64,000 nt of DNA from Reichenbachiella sp. (lineage in GTDB: Bacteria; Bacteroidota; Bacteroidia; Cytophagales; Cyclobacteriaceae), in NCBI RefSeq assembly GCF_033344935.1, contig NZ_JAWPMM010000001.1:2714001-2778000 (forward strand), in the 5' to 3' direction. Made by a program: the position numbers and the translations under genes. Shown one piece after another: positions 44,153 through 54,106 of the stretch (position 1 is the stretch's first letter; each line of letters begins with the position of its first letter). The notes under the pieces were generated by a model. It saw only the letters and a list, made by a program, of their open reading frames with translations. It ran no database searches and was not told the DNA's origin.

Positions 44153-46615
44153 ATGAAAAGAATAGCATCATTTCTAATCATACTTGTCATAGCTCAGACC
44201 TGTTTTGCCCAGGCCGAAAGCCCTCTGCCGGGTGGTTTTCAATACCAAGCAATAATCAGGGACAATGACGGAAATACAGTAACGGATGAAAGCCTTACAC
44301 TTCGGTTTACTATCCTTCAAGGAAGTGCATCCGGTACTACATCTTATGCCGAAACTCATACAGTAAAGACCAACGAATTTGGGTTAATTTCGGTAACCAT
44401 AGGCAATGGTGAAGCTGTCACAGGGCTTTTTTCTAAAGTGAATTGGGCATTGGGCTCATTTTTCTTAAAGACAGAAGTAGACCTTGGTAGTGGTTTTGAT
44501 GACTTCGGAACTAACCAATTACTTGCTGTTCCTTATGCCCTTTATGGTGAAGATGCCGACGCCGATGCTTCTAATGAAATACAGGATATTTCTTTGGAGG
44601 GAAGCAGTCTGTCTATCAGTTCCGGTAGTACGGTCAATTTAAGTGATGCTTCAGTTTTTAAGACATCTAATAATATTATACATTCAGGAGATGAGGATGA
44701 TGATTTTGTATTTGGATCAAGTCAATTGGTTAATGATAAAGCAACCAATGATGATAACGCAAGAATGTTTTTTGATAAAAGTAAAGGCGCTTTTCGAGCA
44801 GGTGAAACAAATGCAGGTCAGTGGGATGACGATAATGTAGGTAATTATTCAATAGCAATGGGCACTGGTGATGAAGCCAGTGGATATGGTGCTGTAGCAA
44901 TCGGAACCAATAATTCTGCAACGGCAAGTGGAGCCATTGCCATTGGTACGGATGCAACTGCTTCTCAAGAGTATGCAATCGCTATTGGTCAATACAATTT
45001 GGCCAATGGCCTCAACTCAACAGCTCTAGGTATCAACACTACTGCATCCGGTTCGAATGCTACCACCATGGGCAACCACACAGTAGCACGGGGAGAATCC
45101 GAATTGGCCATTGGTAGCTATAATACAGACTACACGCCTGTTGGAGACGACACTGACCGTGCCTTTGTGATTGGCAATGGAACCAGCGACGGGTCAGAAT
45201 CAGATGCATTCACAGTTTACAAAAATGGAAATGCCTTGCTGGATGGTAATTTATCCCTAAACGATCCAACAACAGATGAACACGCTGCGACTAAGAAATA
45301 TGTGGATGATAATGATGAGGTAGGAGCCTTCACCAACACCTCAAATGTAATTTCAGCAGGAGACGCAGACGACGATTTCGTATTTGGAGCAAGCGACTTA
45401 TACACCGATGGGACTCGCATGTTCTTTGACAAAAGTGGCGGGGCATTTCGTGCTGGTGTTACTACAGCCGACGAGTGGATAGAAGGTTCTGTTCCGCAAT
45501 GGTCTTTTGCCTCTGGATACAAGACGACAGCGTCGGGGATTGGTTCTGTGGCCATGGGTCACTCTACATCAGCTACAGATTTGGCTGCTACTGCTGTAGG
45601 TAGACTCAGTGTGGCTGCTGGACGAAATTCATTTGCCGCTGGCATAGGAACAAATGCAGGCTCGTATGCTGAAACTGCGATAGGATCATATAATACCACC
45701 TATACGGTAGTAAACTCACAAAACTTCAATGCAGCAGATCGATTGTTCGTCATTGGTAATGGCTCATCAAGTACAGCTTCTGATGCGATGATTGTTTATA
45801 AAACGGGTGACGCAATCATTAATGGCAATTTATCAATCGACGAGCCAACCGTAGATGAACATGCAGCCACTAAGTTGTATGTTGATAGCTCAATTGATGG
45901 TATAAATACATTCGATGCTGTAGGAAATATAGATTTAGAAGTCCTTGTCCAAGGAGAAACCACAGATATAGATTTTGCATTTGCAAGCGTAAGTGGGTCG
46001 GGTGCCGAATCCAGAGTCGGACAGTCATTTAAGCCTGCAACTTCGGGCAAAATAACGAGAGTAGTTTTTAAAGTTGTGTTTTCGAGCACTTCAGGAAATG
46101 AGTTTGTTTTGTATAATGGGGCTGGTTTTGGAGGAAGTGAGTTGGCACGTGTTCCATTTACTCCAGGGGGCACTTCCGTTCAAACCGTTGATATTTCATT
46201 TTCTTCGGATATAGACCTTGTGGCTGGCCAATCCTATACTGTGGCAGTTGAGGGAAATTCAATACAAGGGATATTAACCAATGGAAACCCATATAGAGAC
46301 GGTACGGCCTACTGGGGCTCTTCTAATGGAGGTGGAACATGGGATATGAATGAATTGACAACTTACATGCTAGATAGAATAACACCTCAAACTGCAATTT
46401 TAGCAAATGAAAATTCTGTTGGAGTTTGGACAGATACTCCAGATGCCAGTGCCGCATTGGAAGTAAACTCTACGACTGGCGGACTTCTCATGCCGAGAAT
46501 GACCACAACAGAAAGAGATGAAATATCTTCTCCTGCAGATGGACTCATGATATACAACACAACAACAAGTAAATTTCAGGGAAGAGCAGGTGGAGCTTGG
46601 GTTGACTTACATTGA
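44153..46615 (+). CDS. exported head-repeat protein with tail-fibre-like linkers
   Basis: The 820-residue product has a signal peptide (MKRIASFLIILVIAQTCFAQ). An N-terminal domain common in Bacteroidota (FQYQAIIRDNDGN, LLAVPYALYG) is followed by two tandem modules (about residues 169-392 and 393-582). Each has a FFDKS(K/G)GAFRAG box, a run of 14-residue YadA-head repeats, D-R-x-FVIGNG, and an EHAATKxYVD segment like that in phage tail fibres. Then comes a Gly-rich domain (about 590-770) and the ending GLLMPRMTTTERD...GGAWVDLH. There is no YadA barrel anchor and no T9SS tail. The start is ATG 44153; an in-frame TTG at 44132 would extend the leader. Confidence 0.75.
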   Translation: MKRIASFLIILVIAQTCFAQAESPLPGGFQYQAIIRDNDGNTVTDESLTLRFTILQGSASGTTSYAETHTVKTNEFGLISVTIGNGEAVTGLFSKVNWALGSFFLKTEVDLGSGFDDFGTNQLLAVPYALYGEDADADASNEIQDISLEGSSLSISSGSTVNLSDASVFKTSNNIIHSGDEDDDFVFGSSQLVNDKATNDDNARMFFDKSKGAFRAGETNAGQWDDDNVGNYSIAMGTGDEASGYGAVAIGTNNSATASGAIAIGTDATASQEYAIAIGQYNLANGLNSTALGINTTASGSNATTMGNHTVARGESELAIGSYNTDYTPVGDDTDRAFVIGNGTSDGSESDAFTVYKNGNALLDGNLSLNDPTTDEHAATKKYVDDNDEVGAFTNTSNVISAGDADDDFVFGASDLYTDGTRMFFDKSGGAFRAGVTTADEWIEGSVPQWSFASGYKTTASGIGSVAMGHSTSATDLAATAVGRLSVAAGRNSFAAGIGTNAGSYAETAIGSYNTTYTVVNSQNFNAADRLFVIGNGSSSTASDAMIVYKTGDAIINGNLSIDEPTVDEHAATKLYVDSSIDGINTFDAVGNIDLEVLVQGETTDIDFAFASVSGSGAESRVGQSFKPATSGKITRVVFKVVFSSTSGNEFVLYNGAGFGGSELARVPFTPGGTSVQTVDISFSSDIDLVAGQSYTVAVEGNSIQGILTNGNPYRDGTAYWGSSNGGGTWDMNELTTYMLDRITPQTAILANENSVGVWTDTPDASAALEVNSTTGGLLMPRMTTTERDEISSPADGLMIYNTTTSKFQGRAGGAWVDLH
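44843..45136 (+). repeat. seven 42-base YadA-head repeats
   Basis: Seven in-frame 14-residue units with the pattern xxSxAxGxxxxAxG (for example YGAVAIGTNNSATA and SGAIAIGTDATASQ) run without interruption over 294 bases. Confidence 0.85.
45497..45706 (+). repeat. five 42-base YadA-head repeats
   Basis: Five units of the same 14-residue type (for example IGSVAMGHSTSATD and LAATAVGRLSVAAG) span 210 bases in the second module. Confidence 0.85.
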
Positions 46616-46637
46616 TGATTTTTTCCCATAGCTGGTT

Positions 46638-46668
46638 AAACCGGTCATCTTAGGATGACTGGTTTTTT
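46638..46668 (+). terminator. terminator behind the head-repeat gene
   Basis: AAACCGGTCATC pairs with GATGACTGGTTT (one wobble) around TTAG, followed by TTTT. It lies 23 bases after the stop. Confidence 0.85.
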
Positions 46669-46719
46669 CTTTGTCTATTAAGGTTTAGTTTGCACTCTTT
46701 TAAATCATGGTTTACTTCA

Positions 46720-49700
46720 ATGCCTAGACTCAACGGATATCTCATCCTCTTTTTTGTACTGCTCATTGCATCCAATCGTATTCACGCCCAACAGTTGTCG
46801 ACCATAGCAGGTGCAAACCCGCCAATGAAAAAATATGGTGCCGACGATTTTGGAGGTAATTCACAAATCTGGAACGTCATTCAAAGCAATCAAGGCTTAA
46901 TATATGTAGCATCATTTGGAGGGATATTAGAATTTGATGGTGAAACATGGAAAGTGATTGATCCATCATTAATCCAAAGTTTCAAAGATGATGGCAAGGG
47001 TAGGATCTATGCCGCAGGCTATGAGTGTATGGGGTACTTAGAAGAAGCAAGTGATGGCGCAGTGAAGTACATTTCATTGCTTGAAAAATTAGCTGAAGAA
47101 GTTGATGTGGTTTTGATTCGAGACATTCATGTGATAGAGCATCAGGTTTTCTTCATCGCCCATGAGTACGTCTATATTTATGACGCCGAGAACGATTCGT
47201 TTGCCACCATTTCATCTGAAAATCAAATGTATCCCAGTTTTGTATTTGACGACAGGCTGCTCATCATGGTAGATCAGAAAGGGCTATTCGAAGTAAAAGA
47301 AGATAGTTTGATCATGATACCTGGGGGAGCCTACTGGGCAGACATGACTATTGACAACATAGTGCCATTAGAGGAAAATAAATTTCTAACCTTATCATCC
47401 AAGTTCGGTGCACATGTTTATTCGAATCAAATGCCTCAACCATCCAATCTTTTCAACAACCCTTACTATCTAAACAATCAGCTCTTCGGAGCCGCCAGAT
47501 TTAGCAACGGTTATTATGGATTTTGCTTTCTGACTGGAGGATTCGTGCTTACTGATGCTCAGATGAATCCTCTATTGCTTTTGGATAAAGCTACGGGAAT
47601 CAACAATCAAGTACACAGCGTGTATCAAGACAAAGAAAACAACTTATGGATATCTACCAATGATGGCCTGATTTACTTGAATGTGACTTCTCCGATCAGT
47701 AAGGTGAGTGAACCCAACGGGCTCGAAGGTTCTGTCAATCAAACCATCATTCATCACCAAGAACAATATGTGATAAGCTATGCCGGCACTTTTTACAGAG
47801 GATTACCTAACCAAATAAATATTTTGGATCCTCAAGAACGTTTCTTCAAAAAAGTCGAAAATTCTGAAATTGGGGGATTGTCTCTAATTAGCTCAGAAGA
47901 CTGGCTCTTTTCTGCTCATACCAGAAAGAAGGGAGTGATTAGTGATCATCAGTTTATTTCGATCCTGGAAAATAATAATACCTATCATGCCTCAGCGGTA
48001 TATTCTAAAGATGACCAAATAATTATTACCACAAAGGAAAATGGCAATGAACTAGAGGTACTGAAAATGCAAAATGGTAAGTGGAAACATCATAAGTCCA
48101 TTGTAGACGACCGACTGCCAAAAGATATCATTCACACCATAGTTTATGACGAAAAACACAAATGCTACTGGGCTGCATCGACTTATAGCACAGTACTAAA
48201 ATTTAAACTGAACAATTCATTCGATGCCATATCGGAAATCCTTATTTTGAATGATGACCATGGATTGCCTTCGGGTTCTCAAAACAAAGTATTTTTATTC
48301 GAAAACCGTGTGTATATCGCCACTTCTAACGGACCAATGTACTATGCTGCAGATGATCAAATGCTAAAGAAGGACACCAGATTTGGCGAGTATTTTGATA
48401 AGAGAGGCATATATTCTTTGGCTAAGGAAAATGATCATAGCTATTGGTATTTGACTACCAGTCAGGAAATAGGTCATCTTTCTCTAAATACTCAAACCAA
48501 TGAAATAGTCACTGACACTACATTTTTTGCAACTTTGAATCCAGGTTCACTCACGCACTATTTCGAACTCTTAAATGATAGTACCTTGGCCATTGGTTCT
48601 TTGGATGGCTTCTATGTTGTACAAACCAACAAAACCGATTCTCATCATTTCAATTTTGAGCCCATCATCCGATCAGTTTCTATCTTGAAAAACGACACAG
48701 TGATATATCATGGATCAAAGAATTCGAAAATTCCCTATAGTTTGGATCATGAATACAACTCTCTAAACTTTGAATATGCGGCTCCCTTTTTCAAAGGGAT
48801 TTCCAAGGTCATGTATCGGACTAAACTGGCGGGTTTTGATGATAATTGGTCGGAATGGACAGAGAAAACGGAGCAAGACATTACCAACATACCATTCGGA
48901 GAATACTCATTTTCTGTTCAGGCTCGTAATGTATTTGGCGAAACTAGTTCGGTCACCACGTTTGAGTTTGAAATAAAACCACCTTCCTATTTGGCGTGGT
49001 GGGCGTTTATGTCGTACTTATTAATTCTAGTTTTCATCATTTATATCATTGTGAAATTGAATGCCGGTAGACTGATACGCAAGAACCTTGAACTCGAAGA
49101 AACCATTAAAGAAAGAGTGATAGAAATCGAAGAGCAAAAAGATATAATCGCAAAATCACTGGTCGAAAAGGAGTCCTTGCTCAAAGAAATTCATCATCGA
49201 GTAAAAAATAATTTGCAGATCATCGCAAGCTTGCTGTATTTGCAATCAGGTAAATTCGAGAATGAGGACTTCAAGCGGGTGCTTGAAGAAGGACAAGGTA
49301 GGGTCAGGTCCATGGCGCTTATTCATCAGAAACTTTATGAAAATGATGATTTGAAAAGTATTCCTTTTGATGAGTACCTGACCGAGTTGGTTGGAGAAAT
49401 TCGATCCTCATTTGGGATGAGCAATGTAACGTTGAATATCAATGCACACAATATTTATTTCGATGTAGATACTGCTGTTCCTCTAGGTCTAATCGTGAAT
49501 GAATTAGCGACCAATGCTTTTAAATACGCTTTCGGTACTACCAGCAATGGGTCATTTAGCATTTCATTGACAGAAGAGAGAGGAGCCTACCATTTAAATG
49601 TAAATGACAATGGTCTGGGACTACCCGAAGAGATCGATATCAAAAAAACCAAGTCTTTAGGACTGAGGTTGGTCAGAATGTTGAGTCAACAACTAGAAGG

Positions 49701-49758
49701 AGATTTTAGTTTTGAAAATAAGAATGGCACCCGATTTCAATTAACTTTTGCAGCATGA
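46720..49758 (+). CDS. propeller/Y_Y_Y sensor histidine kinase, HisKA_2 type
   Basis: The 1012-residue sensor has a signal peptide (to about LIASNRIHAQ), a large periplasmic region of propeller blades (about 40-640; e.g. NNLWISTNDGLIYLN), a Y_Y_Y domain (about 660-750; YNSLNFEYAAPFFKG, YRTKLAGFDDNWSEW), one membrane helix (about 762-785), a coiled linker, and a HisKA_2-type kinase with EIHHRVKNNLQIIASLL (first His of the HH pair at 825) and a HATPase region (about 900-1010). The ATG at 46720 gives a normal signal peptide; a TTG at 46690 is less likely. It overlaps the LytTR regulator gene by four bases. Confidence 0.9.
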   Translation: MPRLNGYLILFFVLLIASNRIHAQQLSTIAGANPPMKKYGADDFGGNSQIWNVIQSNQGLIYVASFGGILEFDGETWKVIDPSLIQSFKDDGKGRIYAAGYECMGYLEEASDGAVKYISLLEKLAEEVDVVLIRDIHVIEHQVFFIAHEYVYIYDAENDSFATISSENQMYPSFVFDDRLLIMVDQKGLFEVKEDSLIMIPGGAYWADMTIDNIVPLEENKFLTLSSKFGAHVYSNQMPQPSNLFNNPYYLNNQLFGAARFSNGYYGFCFLTGGFVLTDAQMNPLLLLDKATGINNQVHSVYQDKENNLWISTNDGLIYLNVTSPISKVSEPNGLEGSVNQTIIHHQEQYVISYAGTFYRGLPNQINILDPQERFFKKVENSEIGGLSLISSEDWLFSAHTRKKGVISDHQFISILENNNTYHASAVYSKDDQIIITTKENGNELEVLKMQNGKWKHHKSIVDDRLPKDIIHTIVYDEKHKCYWAASTYSTVLKFKLNNSFDAISEILILNDDHGLPSGSQNKVFLFENRVYIATSNGPMYYAADDQMLKKDTRFGEYFDKRGIYSLAKENDHSYWYLTTSQEIGHLSLNTQTNEIVTDTTFFATLNPGSLTHYFELLNDSTLAIGSLDGFYVVQTNKTDSHHFNFEPIIRSVSILKNDTVIYHGSKNSKIPYSLDHEYNSLNFEYAAPFFKGISKVMYRTKLAGFDDNWSEWTEKTEQDITNIPFGEYSFSVQARNVFGETSSVTTFEFEIKPPSYLAWWAFMSYLLILVFIIYIIVKLNAGRLIRKNLELEETIKERVIEIEEQKDIIAKSLVEKESLLKEIHHRVKNNLQIIASLLYLQSGKFENEDFKRVLEEGQGRVRSMALIHQKLYENDDLKSIPFDEYLTELVGEIRSSFGMSNVTLNINAHNIYFDVDTAVPLGLIVNELATNAFKYAFGTTSNGSFSISLTEERGAYHLNVNDNGLGLPEEIDIKKTKSLGLRLVRMLSQQLEGDFSFENKNGTRFQLTFAA

Positions 49759-50495
49759 CACCACTGAAAATAATGATCGTCGAAGACGAAATGATCACAG
49801 CAGAGTCGATCAAAGACATGCTAGAAGAATTGGGCTACGAGGTAGTAGGCATTTGTATGCGAGCCGAAACAGCGCTTGATGCTATACTCAGTGAAGAGCC
49901 AGATTTTGCTTTGCTCGATGTCAACCTCAAAGGAGACAAAACGGGTATCTGGCTCGCTAACCAATTAAAGGAACTTCATAATATACCTTATGTTTTCCTT
50001 ACTGCTTATGGCGATAAAGCTACGGTCGAACAAGCTACCGAAAGCAACCCCTATGGCTATCTCCTCAAACCTATTGATAAGCATCACCTATATGCATCTA
50101 TAGAAGTGGCAGTGAAGAAGTTTGCTGAAATAAATAACGCTAAGACTTCTAATGATTTTGAAGAAATTATTCTAAAAGATTCTCTGTTTATTAAAGATGA
50201 ATACCTTTTGGTAAAAGTAAGATTTGAGGATATTTATTTGGCTAAAGCGAACGGAAACTATATCGAGGTTCATACCAAAGAAAAAAAACATTTGATTAAA
50301 GGAACTTTGGCTTCGTTCATAGATGTATTACCGAAAAATACTTTTTTTCAGGCTCATCGATCCTATTTGATAAATATGGATTGTATAGATGCTATAGGAG
50401 GCAACTATCTAAAAATAGGCAAAGTAGATGTTCCCATCACTACACCCAAGAAAGATGAATTACTTAAGTGCCTTAATTTGTATAAGAAAATATAA
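49755..50495 (+). CDS. LytTR-family response regulator
   Basis: The 246-residue regulator has a receiver (about 5-120; Asp55 in FALLDVNLKGDKTG, Lys in LLKPIDK) of the sub-type paired with HisKA_2 kinases, and a LytTR domain (about 145-243; YLAKANGNYIEVHTK, FFQAHRSYLINMDCI). Overlap with the sensor gene (ATGA at 49755) shows that the pair is co-translated. The target genes are unknown. Confidence 0.92.
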   Translation: MTPLKIMIVEDEMITAESIKDMLEELGYEVVGICMRAETALDAILSEEPDFALLDVNLKGDKTGIWLANQLKELHNIPYVFLTAYGDKATVEQATESNPYGYLLKPIDKHHLYASIEVAVKKFAEINNAKTSNDFEEIILKDSLFIKDEYLLVKVRFEDIYLAKANGNYIEVHTKEKKHLIKGTLASFIDVLPKNTFFQAHRSYLINMDCIDAIGGNYLKIGKVDVPITTPKKDELLKCLNLYKKI

Positions 50496-50579
50496 TTGAG
50501 TCATAATATTTGATGTGACCATTTTTTTTGTGCCAAAAAGAGGCATTTAATATTTTCTTACATATCAAACTATTTCACG

Positions 50580-50587
50580 TAATTTTG
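50580..50587 (+). promoter_or_regulatory. Bacteroidota-type -7 box before mnmA
   Basis: TAATTTTG matches TAnnTTTG, 53 bases before the mnmA ATG. It is followed by a weak inverted repeat CCAGG...CCTGG near 50609-50626 in the leader. Confidence 0.5.
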
Positions 50588-50640
50588 CGCTTATAATAAA
50601 TGTCAACACCAGGCTGTGAACCTGGCAATAAAACATAACA

Positions 50641-51759
50641 ATGAGTACAAAAGGACGAGTGCTTGTAGCGATGAGCGGAGGAATAGATAGCTCTGTAGCT
50701 GCAGTGATGCTATATGAACAAGGATATGAAGTTATCGGAATGACAATGAAAACCTGGGATTACAACTCTTCAGGTAGTAGTAAAAAAGAAACGGGCTGTT
50801 GCAGTCTGGACTCCATCAATGACGCGAGGAACATTGCTGTCAATCTAGGATTCCCCCATTACATATTAGATATTAGAGAGGAATTTGGTGATTATGTGAT
50901 TAACCATTTCACTGATGAATATTTAGCCGGACGAACACCCAATCCATGCGTTTTGTGTAATACCCATATCAAATGGGATGCGCTGCTAAGAAGGGCTGAT
51001 AAACTCGGTTGCGACTTTATAGCAACTGGACACTATGCCAACGTCCGTGAAGAAAATGGACGGTACGTGATTAGTAAAGGGGTGGACGAAATGAAAGATC
51101 AGTCCTATGCCCTTTGGGGAGTTTCTCAACAAAGCTTGAGCCGAACACTTTTGCCTTTGGGACACTTGAAAAAATCAGAAATCCGTGAGATGGCTCGAGA
51201 GCGAGGATTTACGGATCTTCTAAACAAATCGGAATCTTATGAAATCTGCTTTGTTCCTGATAATGATTACAGAGGTTTCTTGAAAAGAAGGGTAGAAGGG
51301 TTAGAAGAAAAAGTAGCTGGTGGTGAATTTGTACTAGAAGATGGGACAGTTGTTGGGACACACGAAGGCTATCCATTTTATACTGTAGGCCAACGAAAAG
51401 GCTTGGGTATAGCTTTAGGTTTTCCAGCCTATGTGGTAGAAATTAATAAAGAAAAGAATCAGGTAGTTCTGGGGACTTTTGATGAATTGTCAAGAGATGG
51501 TATGTATGTGAATCAATTGATCCTTGGTAAATACAGTAGTCTGGACGAGCGTATGGACACCGTTACCAAAGTTCGATATAATGATTCCGGCAATCCAGCC
51601 GTTATAGAGCAAGTGGGAGATACTATGAAAGTGTTTTTTGGAAATGGAGTTTCTGCTATTGCCCCAGGCCAGGCGGCTGTTTTCTATGAAGGAAACGATG
51701 TAATTGGCGGCGGATGGATCAGCAAGAGCTTTAACCAAATCAATCAGCGTGCGGTATAG
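50641..51759 (+). CDS. mnmA: tRNA-uridine 2-sulfurtransferase
   Basis: MnmA thiolates U34 of Glu, Gln and Lys tRNAs using ATP and a sulfur relay. The 372-residue enzyme has the PP-loop SGGIDSS, the catalytic NPCVLCN with Cys103, the second catalytic Cys203 in SYEICF, and the ATGHYAN and SLSRTLLPLGHL motifs. The C-terminal beta-barrel ends around NDVIGGGWI. It is preceded by its own -7 box. The next gene starts inside its last 11 bases. Confidence 0.95.
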   Translation: MSTKGRVLVAMSGGIDSSVAAVMLYEQGYEVIGMTMKTWDYNSSGSSKKETGCCSLDSINDARNIAVNLGFPHYILDIREEFGDYVINHFTDEYLAGRTPNPCVLCNTHIKWDALLRRADKLGCDFIATGHYANVREENGRYVISKGVDEMKDQSYALWGVSQQSLSRTLLPLGHLKKSEIREMARERGFTDLLNKSESYEICFVPDNDYRGFLKRRVEGLEEKVAGGEFVLEDGTVVGTHEGYPFYTVGQRKGLGIALGFPAYVVEINKEKNQVVLGTFDELSRDGMYVNQLILGKYSSLDERMDTVTKVRYNDSGNPAVIEQVGDTMKVFFGNGVSAIAPGQAAVFYEGNDVIGGGWISKSFNQINQRAV

Positions 51760-52432
51760 TTTGTTTCTTTTTTTTGCATCGTTTTTAATCAGCTGCTCCG
51801 AGTCTGAGGTGGCATGGGATACCGATAGACTGGGGTTGCATTATTTTCCCTTAGAAGTTGGAGATTACAGAATTTATGATGTAGAAGAGAGTATTTACTC
51901 TGTCTTGGGAGTTACAACGGAAAACTATGAACTCAAAGAATATGTGGCCGACTCTGGTTTAAATGCTAGCAATAATTTGCAATACATCATTCATCGTTCT
52001 ACGAGATTAAATGATGCAGAACAATGGCAATTAGATTCTATTTGGACAGCTCAAAAGTCCACCAGTATTGCAGTACTTACTGAAAACAATGTACCTTTTG
52101 TGAAAATGAGTTTTCCGATCGAACATCAGATTGAATGGAATGGTAACAGTTTGAATAGCTTGACTGATGAGACCTATTGGTACAATACTCAATTGCCAGA
52201 TACTACATTGTTAGATTCTTTGTATCAAGACATTGTGCAAGTGGTTCAAAATGATAGAGGAGAAGATTTTTTAGGATTAGAGAATCGTTCTGAAATTTTT
52301 GCACCAAATGTAGGGTTGATTATCAAAGAAAGCGTTATTCTTAAATATTGTCAGGTAGAGTGCAGTACAGAGAAAGAAATTCAGTCAGGAAGAGCGCTGA
52401 CAATGACACTGAAATCGTATGGGAAAGAATAA
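51749..52432 (+). CDS. lipoprotein of unknown function, GTG start
   Basis: The 227-residue product has a short lipoprotein signal (FFASFLISC, Cys about 16) and a strand-rich mature domain beginning LHYFPLEVGDYRIYDVEE, with DSIWTAQKS, WNGNSL and two Cys residues near the end. I do not recognise a family. The start is GTG 51749, which overlaps the end of mnmA and gives the cleanest signal peptide; an upstream TTG would place a hydrophilic leader before it. Its end overlaps the subtilase gene by 14 bases. Confidence 0.7.
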   Translation: MRYSLFLFFASFLISCSESEVAWDTDRLGLHYFPLEVGDYRIYDVEESIYSVLGVTTENYELKEYVADSGLNASNNLQYIIHRSTRLNDAEQWQLDSIWTAQKSTSIAVLTENNVPFVKMSFPIEHQIEWNGNSLNSLTDETYWYNTQLPDTTLLDSLYQDIVQVVQNDRGEDFLGLENRSEIFAPNVGLIIKESVILKYCQVECSTEKEIQSGRALTMTLKSYGKE

Positions 52433-54059
52433 AGTATTTTTAATTTATTTAGTGCTTTGTGTTTCAACACAAATGGCTGTAGCTCAGTCTGATAGATACG
52501 TCGTTTATTTTACGGACAAAGCGAATTCCAGCTATAGCATTGATAACCCAGCGGCCTATTTGTCTGCAAAGGCAATTGAAAGAAGAGAGGATCAATCCAT
52601 AGCTATCAGTTCTGAGGACTTGCCTGTAAATAGCAGTTATATAAATGCCGTTAAAAATACAGGAGCAGAAACTTATTTCACCTCGAGATGGATGAATGCG
52701 GTGCTGGTTGAGGCCACTACAGAAGAAATAGAAGCCATAGAGGCACTAGATCAGGTGCTTAAAACAGAATATGCAGCGCCGGGTCAGAAATTAAATGGCA
52801 CGCCAGATCCTGTGAATAACATCAGATTAGATGAGGAACCATCAAATGTAGCCAACATAAATTCAGACAAACAAATATCCATGTTGGGAGCTAACCTGAT
52901 GCATGATGATGGCATGACTGGAAAGGATGTTTGGATTGCAGTTTTCGATGATGGATTCTTGGATGCCAATAAATCAAGTGTATTTGCTCATACGTTTGAG
53001 AATCAAAAGTTGAATGATGTTTTTGATTTCACTACAGGAGGTCAGGATGTCTTTCAATACGATGATCATGGTACGGGGACCTGGAGTTGTCTAGGTGCAA
53101 GCTGGAGTTCCACATTTGTAGGAACTGGATACGATGCAAACATCAGTTTATATATTACAGAAGATGTTAGTTCTGAGTATAGGATAGAAGAGTACAACTG
53201 GTTGTTTGCAGCAGAAAGAGCAGATAGCGCAGGGGTTGATATCATTACCTCTTCCTTAGGATATAGTGATTTTGATGACGCCTCGATGGACTATACGGTT
53301 GAGGATTTAGATGGTAATACATCAGTCATTTCCAAGGCAGCTGCAATGGCCATCGAGCGTGGTATATTAGTAGTGACTAGTGCAGGAAATTCTGGCAACA
53401 GTTCTACATGGCCTTATATTTCAATGCCAGCAGATGTTGAAAATATCATCTCTGTAGGTGCGCTGGATGAAGAGTATAATCTCGTTTCGTTTAGTTCAGT
53501 TGGGCCAACGGCTGATAATCGAATTAAACCAGAAGTAGTGGCGATGGGATACCAAACGACCGTTCTTGGTGGGGGCAATACTATGGTGAAGAAGAATGGG
53601 ACAAGCTTTGCAGCTCCGCTGATTGCTGGTTTTGCTGCGGGGTTATGGCAGAAATTCCCAACATTGACTAATTTGGAATTAAGAGATTTGATCTTAACCG
53701 CTTCAGATAATTTTGCTTCGCCTGATAACAAAGTGGGATATGGTTTACCTAATTATAATAGTGCGATAGGAGAAGAGCCCCTTGCTGTCACAAAGTATAG
53801 TGAGGACGCGTTGACCGTTTATCCTAACCCTGCTACAGGAGATCATATCAATATAAGAATTGAAAAGGGTAGTGTCCCTATGCCTTTGAAGCTTAAGCTT
53901 TATTCCCAATCTGGAAAGTTGCTAAATGAGAAAACCATAAAAAGAACGAGAAAAGGACAGATCACAGAATTGAATTTTAATCAAAGTGGGCAAGGCATTT
54001 ATTTTCTTCAAATAGAAAGTGAGTCCTATTTCAAAAATGTTAAAATATTGCGCTACTGA
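52419..54059 (+). CDS. secreted subtilisin-like (S8) protease with T9SS tail
   Basis: The 546-residue product has a signal peptide (cleavage after MAVAQ), an inhibitor-like propeptide (about 25-140), and an S8 catalytic domain with Asp177 (AVFDDGF), His217 (DDHGTGT) and Ser396 (GTSFAAPLIAG). The oxyanion Asn is in TSAGNSGNSS. The C-terminus (about 470-546) is a type A T9SS sorting domain: LTVYPNPATGDHINI to a final FKNVKILRY. It should be secreted to or across the outer surface. It overlaps the lipoprotein gene and is followed by a TonB receptor gene, likely one operon with mnmA. Confidence 0.93.
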   Translation: MGKNKVFLIYLVLCVSTQMAVAQSDRYVVYFTDKANSSYSIDNPAAYLSAKAIERREDQSIAISSEDLPVNSSYINAVKNTGAETYFTSRWMNAVLVEATTEEIEAIEALDQVLKTEYAAPGQKLNGTPDPVNNIRLDEEPSNVANINSDKQISMLGANLMHDDGMTGKDVWIAVFDDGFLDANKSSVFAHTFENQKLNDVFDFTTGGQDVFQYDDHGTGTWSCLGASWSSTFVGTGYDANISLYITEDVSSEYRIEEYNWLFAAERADSAGVDIITSSLGYSDFDDASMDYTVEDLDGNTSVISKAAAMAIERGILVVTSAGNSGNSSTWPYISMPADVENIISVGALDEEYNLVSFSSVGPTADNRIKPEVVAMGYQTTVLGGGNTMVKKNGTSFAAPLIAGFAAGLWQKFPTLTNLELRDLILTASDNFASPDNKVGYGLPNYNSAIGEEPLAVTKYSEDALTVYPNPATGDHINIRIEKGSVPMPLKLKLYSQSGKLLNEKTIKRTRKGQITELNFNQSGQGIYFLQIESESYFKNVKILRY

Positions 54060-54106
54060 TTCTTAGGGCGATGTATATATTGCATCCAATTTGCAGCAAA
54101 CCATAC

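Noticed and set aside
44730-44978. Leu/His-rich minus-strand frame inside the head-repeat region
   Set aside because: It is a by-product of the 42-base coding repeats on the other strand.
50609-50626. CCAGG...CCTGG inverted repeat in the mnmA leader as a riboswitch
   Set aside because: Only five pairs, no conserved core or terminator structure; too little to call a regulatory RNA.
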